A DNA stretch of 20,240 bases from the IMG/VR virus record IMGVR_UViG_3300008050_000433, positions 1 to 20,240 of that record, one strand, 5' to 3'. How positions within the stretch are numbered: the stretch's first letter is position 1; each line of letters starts with the position of its first letter. This document shows positions 7,268 through 14,488 of this stretch, piece after piece. Under the pieces are notes generated by a model that searched no databases, was not told the origin of the DNA, and saw only the letters and a list, made by a program, of their open reading frames with translations. The position numbers and the translations under genes were made by a program. This stretch comes from a virus.

Positions 7268-9421
7268 CGTAACCACAACGGCGGGGATAATGTCATATTT
7301 CTCCTCGATACTGATCGTCCACACCTTGCCGCCGCCGCGCCCAACCGACTTGACCGGACGAATATGTGTGTTGGCTTTCCCTGCTTCTTCCAACGCCGAC
7401 ATCCCGCGCCGGACGAATTCAAGGTTGTTAGACATCCCCACGTTACGCCCGTTGTTGAAGTCATGCAGCGTCACCTGAAACTCGGTCAGGGTTCCTTCCC
7501 AACTCTTCAGTGTTCCATTCAAGGCACGGCACTTCTTGGCGAAGAACTCGACCAGTTCCGCTACTGCCGAGCGGGACGAGTTGTCGTAAGCGGCTGACGA
7601 TACCGAGATGTCGATGAAGCTGACCACTCCGAACCGTCCGTATGCCTCGATCTCCTGTGGGACCGTCCAGTCCAGCAGCCACTTCCCGAAGAAGGGGAGT
7701 TCTGTCTTGATGGTGGCCTCCAGCATTTTGTTAGGCGGGAAGTTGCTTGTGGCAAAATCACTCACTTTTAAGGCCATGAGCTTGTCACGGTTGCTACTGT
7801 CAAGGGCGGGTATCACGGATAAGCTGTTGGCGTCCATGTTCAAGGACATGATTACCCGTCCTGCCCACGGGACCGAGATGGAATCTGCATACTTCGCCAT
7901 ATACTCGATGCGAGGATTTGCCACGGCCCGTTTGATGAGTTCAGTTGCTTTCCGTTGATCCTGAAAGGAACTGGCACTTGTCGTGTCGTCGATCACCCAT
8001 GCCGCTACGCGGCCCAGATCCCTGTTGAATTTTGTGTGGCCGGACAAGTAGTCAGACGCGTCGGAGAACCCACCGACGAGGCCCGAGATAACTCTGTTAG
8101 ATAACAGGCTTTTGCCCTTGTTGGTGGGTCCAACCAGAATGAGTGCCTGCCCCTGCATCGTTTCCCGCTCAAGGACGGCTTCGTAGAATCTCTTTAACCA
8201 CGCGTAGAAGTAATCTGTTGTTGGTCGTGGCGTGGAGTTTTCAAATAACTGGGATAGCCACGCGTGGAGGAACGGCCAGTTCTTCGGGTCTCCGTCGTCA
8301 GCAGGTTCCACTGGTTCAATGGTTGCGGTGTTCAGGATGCGGTTGCCGTTGCATTCCACCACGCGGTCCTTTGAGAAGATAACCGGAGCTATTTCCGTTA
8401 TACGATTCTGGTTACTGATTACGAGGATCGCAGCCTCAACCTCCGACAGGGGTTTGCCCTTTTTCTGTTTCGGGCAGAAGCCCATTTGCCTGAGTTCCAG
8501 AACGAGTTGGTCCCTTGGTATCTCAACGGCGATGTTATCTAACAGCTTGAAGAACCGCTTTCCGTTGAACCAGTATTCGTCGAGGAGAGCGCCGAGCTTC
8601 TTCTGCTCATACTCTTCGACAAAGGATGGGCCAAAGATGTCGCGCCACGATATGAATCCGCGCCCCGCCCTGTCGCTGTAGCAGATCATCCCATCATCTG
8701 TAACCTGACAACCTTCACGGTCGATCCCATCGTCGATCCAGAACAGTGGCCCCCTGCTCCCGACTTCAAATGGACCCACCCACCGATGCCCATAGTCGGA
8801 TCTTACCTTCTCTGCGACAACGTCAATAGGGATGGCGGTGTCCCCAGATTGTGGTGGGCTGGTCTCGGCGGCTTTAAGAAGGGCCGTGTGGACTATCGCC
8901 TTGGGCAAAGGCACCCCGATCTTGTGCCAGTCGGACCCTAACTCAAAATATTGTGACGGGTTTAACGATGTCTCGTCGAAGCCTGCGAAGATTTTGTTCA
9001 GCTTCAGGATCTTCTTCATCTCCTTGGCGAACGCGGCGAACATGTCCGGTGGCACGGGGATCGCTTCCGCGAATTCCCAGACCAGCCGGATATACCCGCT
9101 GTATGTTTTTGACCTCCATGTCGGCAGGCTATTCGCGCAGATGGTCGCTATCTTCCCGTCCACCAGACTCCAGTCCACGGGCGCGTCGTAGTCCGCTACG
9201 ATGCCGTAGACTTTGTTGGTGGGGTTCTCGGAGGATACCCGTTTTGATGGGGCGCGTCCCTCGACCGTGGAATAAAATACGTGTTTGGTTTTTGTATCCG
9301 CACACCATGCCCTGTATTCCGCTTTGGAAGAAAACGGCGGGACTGAAGGTTTGAATTTGGAAAGGTCGGCGGTCTTCCTTGCGGCGGCACTGCGTAGATT
9401 TTCAATATAGCGGTAGGTCAT
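7262..9421 (-). CDS. Primase-helicase fusion: AEP/PrimPol-like N terminus plus SF3-type helicase
   Basis: 719 residues. The N-terminal ~200 residues look like an archaeo-eukaryotic primase domain: the metal-binding hhhDxD motif is GIVADYDA (D77, D79), followed by GYIRLVWEF and a later segment GFDETSLNPSQYFELGSDWH (148-166) in the place of the third AEP motif. The C-terminal part is a P-loop helicase: Walker A GPTNKGKS (431-438), Walker B AAWVIDDT (473-480), motif C VIMSLNMD with N528 as sensor. These are SF3/D5-like features. It would prime and unwind DNA for the adjacent PolA in the cytoplasm. Start ATG overlaps the PolA stop (ATGA at 9421-9418). The His of the second AEP motif is not obvious, so primase activity is less certain than helicase activity. 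Confidence 0.85.
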   Translation of the reverse strand: MTYRYIENLRSAAARKTADLSKFKPSVPPFSSKAEYRAWCADTKTKHVFYSTVEGRAPSKRVSSENPTNKVYGIVADYDAPVDWSLVDGKIATICANSLPTWRSKTYSGYIRLVWEFAEAIPVPPDMFAAFAKEMKKILKLNKIFAGFDETSLNPSQYFELGSDWHKIGVPLPKAIVHTALLKAAETSPPQSGDTAIPIDVVAEKVRSDYGHRWVGPFEVGSRGPLFWIDDGIDREGCQVTDDGMICYSDRAGRGFISWRDIFGPSFVEEYEQKKLGALLDEYWFNGKRFFKLLDNIAVEIPRDQLVLELRQMGFCPKQKKGKPLSEVEAAILVISNQNRITEIAPVIFSKDRVVECNGNRILNTATIEPVEPADDGDPKNWPFLHAWLSQLFENSTPRPTTDYFYAWLKRFYEAVLERETMQGQALILVGPTNKGKSLLSNRVISGLVGGFSDASDYLSGHTKFNRDLGRVAAWVIDDTTSASSFQDQRKATELIKRAVANPRIEYMAKYADSISVPWAGRVIMSLNMDANSLSVIPALDSSNRDKLMALKVSDFATSNFPPNKMLEATIKTELPFFGKWLLDWTVPQEIEAYGRFGVVSFIDISVSSAAYDNSSRSAVAELVEFFAKKCRALNGTLKSWEGTLTEFQVTLHDFNNGRNVGMSNNLEFVRRGMSALEEAGKANTHIRPVKSVGRGGGKVWTISIEEKYDIIPAVVVTS

Positions 9422-11193
9422 TTTGTGTAGCGGGTTAGTATTGCCCCTTCAGCCGCGAGCGGGATGTCAGCAATCCATTCCGGTGGGGTGGACATGATGC
9501 TCAGGATGTCGGCCAGCGCGGCGTCTGCCTTGTCGGCGTCTGATTCCACCACGATCTCATCGTGAACGTGCATGATGACGTTATGCCCCGCAGCAGCCAC
9601 CCTGACAAGCATGTCCGAAAAAATATCTCGGGCCAGAGCCTGCGAAGCATTCTCAGCTATAAACCCGCCCCACAATTTGATGGGGATCATCTTGGCTCCC
9701 TTGGGGAAGTGGGCTGTGTGTTGTGTCCGGCCCCCTTCAACTTTGTCTGCGGAAATCAAACCGTAGTCCAGCACCCTCCCGCTCGGTAGATCCACCGTGA
9801 ACGGTGTGGGCATTCCCTGCTCCGATAGGTTATATGCGCCTACAATGTCGTTGTTGAATTCTCGCCATAGTTTTGTCACTGAATCCATTGAGCTACGATA
9901 AAGATCGACTGCCGCGTTTGCCTCTTTCTGTGTCATTCCCGACATGTCTGCAAACCGTTGTTTCCCTGCCCCATAACCACACCCCAAAACCATCGCCTTA
10001 ATTTTGTGCCTGAGTTTGGGGTCTTGCTTGAGCGGCCCGTTCTCTTTCTCCCACCGACCAAACCGGATCGCAAAGGCTTCATAAATATCATCACACTCCT
10101 CGATCTCCGTGAGCATGTTCCCGTCCCCAGCCAGCCAGCATAATGTCCGCACCTCGATCTGGCTCAGGTCGGCCACCACTAACCTCTTATCTTCTTTTGT
10201 AGATATGAGGTGTCGGAGGTTGATCCCGAACATTTCCTCCCTTGGCAGGTTCTGGAGGTTCAGGTTTCCCCCACTCCCACTGAACCGCCCAGTGTGCGCT
10301 CCAAAATACATGAACCCTCCGTAGTATCTCCCGTCAGGCATGGTGGCTACGTCGAAGCTCTCGACCTTCTTTTTGAGTGCGTTGATTCGCCTCCAGTTCT
10401 GCGTGGCCTCAATCCAGTCGTGCTTCTGACTGTTGTATTCAATCCACTTCTTGCTCTCTGGGTTGGTCTTCGCCAGACTCGCAGGCGGTTCCAGTCCGAC
10501 CTTCTGGCACTCCTCGTCAAACGCAGCGCGGCTAAGGAGAGGTTTGCTTCCGAGCCACGGGATATTGGACTCGGCCTCAAACAACTTCTCGTTGATGGTC
10601 TCCAGTTGTTTCTTCAAGAGGTCCGTGTCGATAGGGATTCCTCCCTGACAGATCCTCCGGTTCAGGGTGCTAATAACCCGTTCCTCCTCCGGCCAGCGGT
10701 CACCGAACTCCTCCCACAAGCGGAGACAAAGCTCGGCGTCCTTGATCGCGTATGCACTGACCTCTTCGCGGAACTCGTCCGTCATCGACTCCCACCTCTT
10801 TCCGCTCATGTTGTCGCGGGTGGACTTGTCGATTTCTAATCCAAAAGCTGCATGACTCGCTCCCTTGAGCGAGCGAGGAAGGCGGCAATACGCCGCAAGG
10901 TCCGCCGTGCAATGCCATTCGGCTGGTTGGACTTCTGGCCACCACGATTGGGCCGTGCCATGTAGATATAAGGTTTCATCGAATGATGCGTTGTGGCTCA
11001 GGGCCGTATTACCAATAAGTAAATTCCAGTTAAACTTTTTGGGGTGTCCGACGAACTCCGTGCCGTCGGTTCCTTTTACCGTCAACAGGTAGGCGTCGAA
11101 GTCTGGGTGAGAGAAGTAGCCCAGTGGGCCGAGCGTCTTTATGCTGCACCTTTTGTCGTAGTAAGTTTCGTAGTCGAGAGCGTAGGTTTCCAT
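9418..11193 (-). CDS. polA: Family A DNA polymerase with 3'-5' exonuclease, Leu at the Phe762 position
   Basis: 591 residues with complete signatures. Exonuclease: ExoI LDYET (D7, E9), ExoII SHNASFDETL (D72), ExoIII YAIKDAEL (Y148, D152). Polymerase: HTGRFSGSGGNLNLQNLPR (300-318), motif A VADLSQIEVR (D342), O-helix motif B RHKIKAMVLGCGYG (R395, K399, Y407), motif C HVHDEIVVE (D545, E546). There is no 5'-3' exonuclease domain. In the O-helix the residue four after the conserved Lys is Leu403; E. coli Pol I has Phe762 there. This position affects nucleotide discrimination and speed and varies among phages. The gene is followed with an ATGA overlap by the primase-helicase and is preceded by a structured leader (11194-11351). 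It is the replicative polymerase of the phage. Confidence 0.95.
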   Translation of the reverse strand: METYALDYETYYDKRCSIKTLGPLGYFSHPDFDAYLLTVKGTDGTEFVGHPKKFNWNLLIGNTALSHNASFDETLYLHGTAQSWWPEVQPAEWHCTADLAAYCRLPRSLKGASHAAFGLEIDKSTRDNMSGKRWESMTDEFREEVSAYAIKDAELCLRLWEEFGDRWPEEERVISTLNRRICQGGIPIDTDLLKKQLETINEKLFEAESNIPWLGSKPLLSRAAFDEECQKVGLEPPASLAKTNPESKKWIEYNSQKHDWIEATQNWRRINALKKKVESFDVATMPDGRYYGGFMYFGAHTGRFSGSGGNLNLQNLPREEMFGINLRHLISTKEDKRLVVADLSQIEVRTLCWLAGDGNMLTEIEECDDIYEAFAIRFGRWEKENGPLKQDPKLRHKIKAMVLGCGYGAGKQRFADMSGMTQKEANAAVDLYRSSMDSVTKLWREFNNDIVGAYNLSEQGMPTPFTVDLPSGRVLDYGLISADKVEGGRTQHTAHFPKGAKMIPIKLWGGFIAENASQALARDIFSDMLVRVAAAGHNVIMHVHDEIVVESDADKADAALADILSIMSTPPEWIADIPLAAEGAILTRYTK

Positions 11194-11205
11194 GGTTCCA
11201 AAAAG

Positions 11206-11242
11206 AAGCCCCCACCGATAGTTACCAGATCAGTGGGGGCTT
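11206..11242 (-). terminator. Strong hairpin with T-run directly upstream of the polymerase gene; terminator or attenuator
   Basis: A perfect 10-bp inverted repeat, AAGCCCCCAC (11206-11215) and GTGGGGGCTT (11233-11242), encloses a 17-base loop. Read leftward, the direction of the surrounding genes, the second arm runs into CTTTTT and then GGAACC and the polymerase ATG at 11193. That is the form of an intrinsic terminator placed about 10 bases ahead of a start codon, between the small acidic gene and polA. Read rightward it is also followed by TTTT. It could trim or attenuate transcription into polA, or protect an mRNA end. Confidence 0.7.
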
Positions 11243-11250
11243 TTAAGTGC

Positions 11251-11274
11251 GGTGGCTTTTATGCGATTACCACC
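11251..11274 (-). promoter_or_regulatory. Second small hairpin in the polA leader
   Basis: GGTGG (11251-11255) pairs with CCACC (11270-11274) around a 14-base loop, just upstream (in transcription order) of the terminator-like hairpin. The stem is only 5 bp, so this is a weak call. Together with CTGATCTG at 11344-11351, which is complementary to CAGATCAG in the loop of the strong hairpin, it makes the 158-base leader look structured. No riboswitch family is recognised, and no convincing leftward promoter was found here. Confidence 0.3.
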
Positions 11275-11351
11275 AAGGCGATGCTTTAACCAGAACAGTT
11301 AGAGAACACTACCGAGTAAACTCCGACTGCCCCGCCGCAATACCTGATCTG

Positions 11352-11588
11352 TTACTCCTCCTCCTTGACCACATCAACTTCTTCCCCGTCCATGACAAGC
11401 GTCAGGTCTAACTGGTTCCTGTCTTCAGTTGGAAGGGACATGCCGATGGCACCAGCCAATGCGGCTCGGATGGAGATGAGCTTGTGCTTACTTTCGTAGG
11501 CCGTATTGATGGAGTTGTCGAGTTCGTCGATCATACCACTAAGCATGACGACTTCCTCCTCCACTGTCTTTTCGTCGAAGTCAGCCAC
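11352..11588 (-). CDS. Small acidic coiled-coil hypothetical protein (78 aa)
   Basis: The GTG start at 11588 shares a base with the upstream stop (TAGTG), so it is probably translationally coupled to the 211-residue gene. The product is acidic and mostly helical: FDEKTVEEEVVMLSGMIDEL has heptad-like hydrophobics. A less charged middle (SIRAALAGAIGMSL) follows, and the end is acidic (GEEVDVVKEEE). No named domain is recognised. Acidic tails are typical of single-stranded DNA-binding proteins and of DNA mimics, but length and lack of an OB-fold pattern prevent a call. Position between the SSB-like gene and polA suggests a replication accessory. Confidence 0.7.
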   Translation of the reverse strand: MADFDEKTVEEEVVMLSGMIDELDNSINTAYESKHKLISIRAALAGAIGMSLPTEDRNQLDLTLVMDGEEVDVVKEEE

Positions 11589-12223
11589 TACCTTGCAAAG
11601 TTATTGGTGAACTTCTGAACAGCCTCACTGGTCTCCTTGTCGGTGAATGTGAGGGACGGAGCATACCACGAATACTTGCCGCGAGAGATGAGCGAGGACG
11701 TAAAGTCCCAGTATCTCGTCGAGGGAGGTGTTTCGGGGTTGAACAGGGTAAACGTAGCCAGCCTTTTGAAAGTCTGGCGATACGCGTCCTTGGCGACGTT
11801 GATGCGACCAAGGGCGTAGAGTTTATCCCCGATAGGGAACGGGTAGGCGGCCCCTACATCCGTCTTGTCCGGCTTCTCAAAGAGAAGCGTGATGTCCGCG
11901 AACTCCAGCATTGGGTAGTCCGAGGTCTTGGCGATCTCGTCCCGCTCCTCCTGAGAGTGAGCGATGCGAGGCATCTCATCATCGTCGTAGGGAATGTCTT
12001 CCCGCCAGCCCTTGATCACGGAGATCGGGATGGTCACAACAGCCGTCTCCGGCTCTGCGATAACGAACTGTTTATCCAGAACGATGGACCCAAAGGGCGC
12101 GTCGATCTCGGATGTTTTTTGCACAACATTGATCCGTGGAATCTCAATGTCCGAGGGCTCTATCATCATGCTCGCTGGGGACATGATTTCCGTTGCCGGA
12201 GCTTCCTTAATTTTCCCTGCCAT
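11588..12223 (-). CDS. 211-aa replication-module protein, possible ssDNA-binding protein; paralogue of 656-1141
   Basis: No named family is recognised with certainty. The N terminus (about 25-55) reads IEIPRINVVQKTSEIDAPFG followed by SIVLDKQF, a beta-rich opening seen in phage proteins that occupy the ssDNA-binding slot of replication operons. Blocks PISVIKGWREDIP, TSDYPMLEFADITLLF and LGRINVAKDAYRQTFKRL are shared with the tail-module protein at 656-1141. The C terminus (SRGKYSWYAPSLTFTDKETS) has aromatic residues in beta context. It sits between a RecB-like nuclease and polA, the usual location for an SSB or annealing protein, so I infer ssDNA binding. The lack of an acidic C-terminal tail argues against a classical SSB. 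A weak A-rich stretch precedes the ATG. Confidence 0.75.
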   Translation of the reverse strand: MAGKIKEAPATEIMSPASMMIEPSDIEIPRINVVQKTSEIDAPFGSIVLDKQFVIAEPETAVVTIPISVIKGWREDIPYDDDEMPRIAHSQEERDEIAKTSDYPMLEFADITLLFEKPDKTDVGAAYPFPIGDKLYALGRINVAKDAYRQTFKRLATFTLFNPETPPSTRYWDFTSSLISRGKYSWYAPSLTFTDKETSEAVQKFTNNFAR

Positions 12224-12250
12224 TTCTTTTTGTGTTTCGTGTTTCGTTGA

Positions 12251-13369
12251 TTAGGAGAGGGTGTGCCTCGCCTGAGATGTGGTGACTATACCTGCTTCCA
12301 CGCAGGCGTCAACAAATTCTTTAGAAATTCTTTTCTGATCTTCTTTTGCCCCCTTGGCTCCCACCGCCTTGGCGAGCTTTGCGACGGGCAAGTTAGCTGC
12401 TTCCAGCACCTCTTCCTTGTCCAAGCCGAACTGCTCCGCGATCTCCACCAGCCCCATGTTATCTTCCACCCGCTTGGTGGCCCCCATGTTCCTTAGACGT
12501 AAAGTAGGAAACTCAATACCGTTCTTAGCCATGTCCACGGCCCTCTTCTTCAGGCGGTCAGCCCAGTTGGAAACCATCTTTGCGATGACCCATAGCTGTT
12601 CGACTACTTCGGGGTCTTCCACTTCATCGAGGTCAACGTCCGGCAGATCAGTATTGATCTTCTTGGCCACAGAAACCACTAACCCACCTAGCGCGGGGCA
12701 AGCATCTTCGTGACGGCAGAACCGACAGTTCACTGTGGGGGTTAGGTCGGATAGCTCCGGTGTGCCGTCGTTCCATTTAGGCCGGACTTCTTCTGCTTTC
12801 TTGATTGTCTCGGACAGTTTCCTGACAAGGGCGGGGATGTCTTCCCGCGTGAACGTGTGAAACAGCGTCTCGTTCCGAACGGGGACGTAGAATACAAACG
12901 TGATCTCGTCCAATTCTGGGAACCGCTGAAACGTGCCTACGGTGTAAGCCTGCGCCTGCCAGTTTTTTTCCGGTGGGTCGATCATTGAGATCCCCGTTTT
13001 GTAATCCGCTTGGATTGCTGTGTTGTCGTCAAAAACAGTCAAGCGGTCACACGTTCCCCAAGTTTCTGTCCCTTCCAGTTCAACGGTCAACTGGATCTCC
13101 TTGAAATCTTCGGTCTGCTTTCTCCCACTTTGGGCGTAGTTGGCGAGGAATGCTTCTTCCTCCTCCATTATCTGCTCATAGATTGAAACCTCTTCTTCGC
13201 TTTGGAGGTTGGAGGTGTCGTTTATTTCTAACGCCTCGTGTATCCGTGTCCCCTTTTCGGCAGCCGCGTTTGTTCCGCTTCTCCCGTGATACCCCGCACA
13301 TCCTGCTACATACTTGAGCGATGATGGGGAGAATTCAGCGTGGTCTCTATCAGAGTGACTGTCTGGCAT
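12251..13369 (-). CDS. RecB/Cas4-type PD-(D/E)XK exonuclease (DUF2800-like) with probable 4Fe-4S cluster
   Basis: Start is placed at the ATG at 13369 (372 residues), nine bases after the upstream stop; a longer frame to 13459 would extend 82 bases into the resolvase gene. Nuclease motifs appear in order: SPSSLKYVAGC (C24), GTRIHEALE (H44), GTCDRLTVF (D108), QADYKTG (D122, K124) and QAQAY (Q138, Y142), the RecB-family QxxxY. A C-terminal cysteine set C215-x2-C218-x5-C224 (CRFCRHEDACP) together with C24 is the layout of a Cas4/AddB-like iron-sulfur cluster. The last ~140 residues are helical with LPVAKLAKAVGAKGAKEDQK. It is probably a DNA end-processing exonuclease for recombination; no CRISPR array or cas genes are nearby. 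Confidence 0.85.
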   Translation of the reverse strand: MPDSHSDRDHAEFSPSSLKYVAGCAGYHGRSGTNAAAEKGTRIHEALEINDTSNLQSEEEVSIYEQIMEEEEAFLANYAQSGRKQTEDFKEIQLTVELEGTETWGTCDRLTVFDDNTAIQADYKTGISMIDPPEKNWQAQAYTVGTFQRFPELDEITFVFYVPVRNETLFHTFTREDIPALVRKLSETIKKAEEVRPKWNDGTPELSDLTPTVNCRFCRHEDACPALGGLVVSVAKKINTDLPDVDLDEVEDPEVVEQLWVIAKMVSNWADRLKKRAVDMAKNGIEFPTLRLRNMGATKRVEDNMGLVEIAEQFGLDKEEVLEAANLPVAKLAKAVGAKGAKEDQKRISKEFVDACVEAGIVTTSQARHTLS

Positions 13370-13377
13370 GGGGGCGA

Positions 13378-13890
13378 CTATACACCCTTCTGGCGGCCTG
13401 TCAAAATATATTGAGCAATTAAATACGCGTCGATCATTCCGTCGTGTGGGGTGCGACACCTTTTGTTCTTCAGCCAGTTCTCGGCGGGGGATAGCTGCTC
13501 GGCTAATTTCATGGCCGCTATTTTGGTTTGCCCTTTCGGGACGTTACCTAGCATTTCTTTTTGCCACTTATGGACCGACACCCGCACGAGGTCATACCCC
13601 TTCACCTCGGCCATCCCTACGATCTTGCCGAAGCTCATGGCCATAGAGCGGACGGCCTGCGAACTTTTCGCATGGGCTAGAGGTTCTTCTACCGCCAGCG
13701 TGAACGGTGTGTTCAGGTTGACTAGCCACTCGTTGATCTTGGCCGTGGCCACTTCCCGCTTCTTGCTTCGCTGCATCGTGGGCATAGCGATCTTGTCAAT
13801 GACCCCGCCGTCAAATGCGGAGATTGCACAGAGGCCCCCATCTAGTCCGTTGTCTACTCCGACAATCACTGGCGCATACCCTTCAGGCAT
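13378..13890 (-). CDS. ruvC: RuvC-like Holliday junction resolvase
   Basis: 170 residues, the normal size of RuvC. Motifs of the RNase H-like fold: first strand IVGVDNGLDGGLCAI with Asp13, an acidic strand TLAVEEPL with Glu68/Glu69, and the C-terminal helix TPHDGMIDAYLIAQY with Asp150 and Asp154. These would bind two metal ions and cut four-way junctions symmetrically, removing branches before packaging. The 'DNGLDGG' variant is typical of phage and uncultured-virus RuvC-like proteins. The start at 13890 overlaps the end of the preceding unknown gene by 25 bases, and no Shine-Dalgarno is obvious. The symbol is used for the family, not for proven orthology to bacterial ruvC. Confidence 0.85.
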   Translation of the reverse strand: MPEGYAPVIVGVDNGLDGGLCAISAFDGGVIDKIAMPTMQRSKKREVATAKINEWLVNLNTPFTLAVEEPLAHAKSSQAVRSMAMSFGKIVGMAEVKGYDLVRVSVHKWQKEMLGNVPKGQTKIAAMKLAEQLSPAENWLKNKRCRTPHDGMIDAYLIAQYILTGRQKGV

Positions 13891-14117
13891 GAAGGGGATA
13901 TGATTAGACCGTCACCACTCTCGGGCGTGAACACAACATAATTCTTGCCCAGCCCCTGAAGGAAGAACACTTCGCGGGCGGTGTGTGGAGTCACCCGAAA
14001 GAAGACCCCCACCAGTTTGCGGTGAGAAAATGAGAAGTCATTCTTGGTGGGGTGGTCTTCTCGGATCAAGACAGTGGGGTTTACCTCTACTGTCTTTTTT
14101 TCAAACAGGGGAGCCAT
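13866..14117 (-). CDS. Hypothetical protein (83 aa)
   Basis: I prefer the ATG at 14117, two bases after the upstream stop, over a GTG at 14147 that would overlap the upstream gene by 28 bases; neither has a clear ribosome site. The product is basic and beta-rich, with HRKLVGVFFRVTPHTAREVFF and NYVVFTPESGDGLIISPS. No family, membrane helix or catalytic motif is recognised. The alternating hydrophobic pattern suggests a small barrel or beta-sheet domain. It lies between another unknown and the RuvC-like gene in the replication operon and overlaps the resolvase start by 25 bases, so expression is likely shared with DNA metabolism genes. Confidence 0.65.
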   Translation of the reverse strand: MAPLFEKKTVEVNPTVLIREDHPTKNDFSFSHRKLVGVFFRVTPHTAREVFFLQGLGKNYVVFTPESGDGLIISPSCLKGMRQ

Positions 14118-14119
14118 AG

Positions 14120-14488
14120 CTACAAGGACGTTGAGTCGAGGAAACACGGGGTGTTCGGCCCAAGGTCACAGGACTTCAACTGGTCGAGCGCCATTTCGAC
14201 TTCCCTTTTGTTCAGCCCGTGCTTCTCCTTGAGGATAATCTTGGTCCCTGCAATCGAGTAGCAGGCGACGGGCGGGTTGCGCGGGTGCTCGACAATGCCA
14301 ATATAGGCGTCCCTGAGTTCGCTAAACAACATGACTCCCCCAACCGAATCTTTTTTGGTCTTTTCGGCTTCTTCCGAGAACCCCGCATAACAAGTGGGGT
14401 CAGCTTGTCGGTAAAAATATGGGTCGTCCGACGGGTTGTATTTCGCTCCGTCGAATTCAGGCGCACCGGAGTTCAAGTCGTAAATCAT
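14120..14488 (-). CDS. Hypothetical protein (122 aa)
   Basis: The start overlaps the upstream stop as ATGA (14488-14485 region), so it is coupled to the HTH gene. The first 45 residues are polar and loop-like (DGAKYNPSDDPYFYRQADPT). The second half has a strand PVACYSIAGTKIILKEKHG followed by a helix LNKREVEMALDQLKSCDLG and then PNTPCFLDS. Four cysteines are present without a clear metal-binding spacing. No family is recognised. Being second in the leftward operon, it is probably expressed early. A role in replication or host takeover cannot be distinguished. Confidence 0.65.
   Translation of the reverse strand: MIYDLNSGAPEFDGAKYNPSDDPYFYRQADPTCYAGFSEEAEKTKKDSVGGVMLFSELRDAYIGIVEHPRNPPVACYSIAGTKIILKEKHGLNKREVEMALDQLKSCDLGPNTPCFLDSTSL

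Noticed and set aside
8232-8681. 149-residue plus-strand frame inside the primase-helicase gene
   Set aside because: Shadow of the coding strand; composition is Ser/Arg/Phe-rich without domain evidence.
10210-10839. 209-residue plus-strand open frame inside polA
   Set aside because: The opposite strand encodes conserved polymerase residues over the whole interval; no motif in this frame.
12229-12247. Short direct repeat (GTGTTTC twice) in the spacer between the nuclease and SSB-like genes
   Set aside because: Only two 7-base copies in a 27-base gap; too short to support a regulatory site.
12251-13369. Possible viral CRISPR-Cas component (cas4)
   Set aside because: No repeat array, cas1 or cas2 nearby; a phage recombination exonuclease explains the motifs better.
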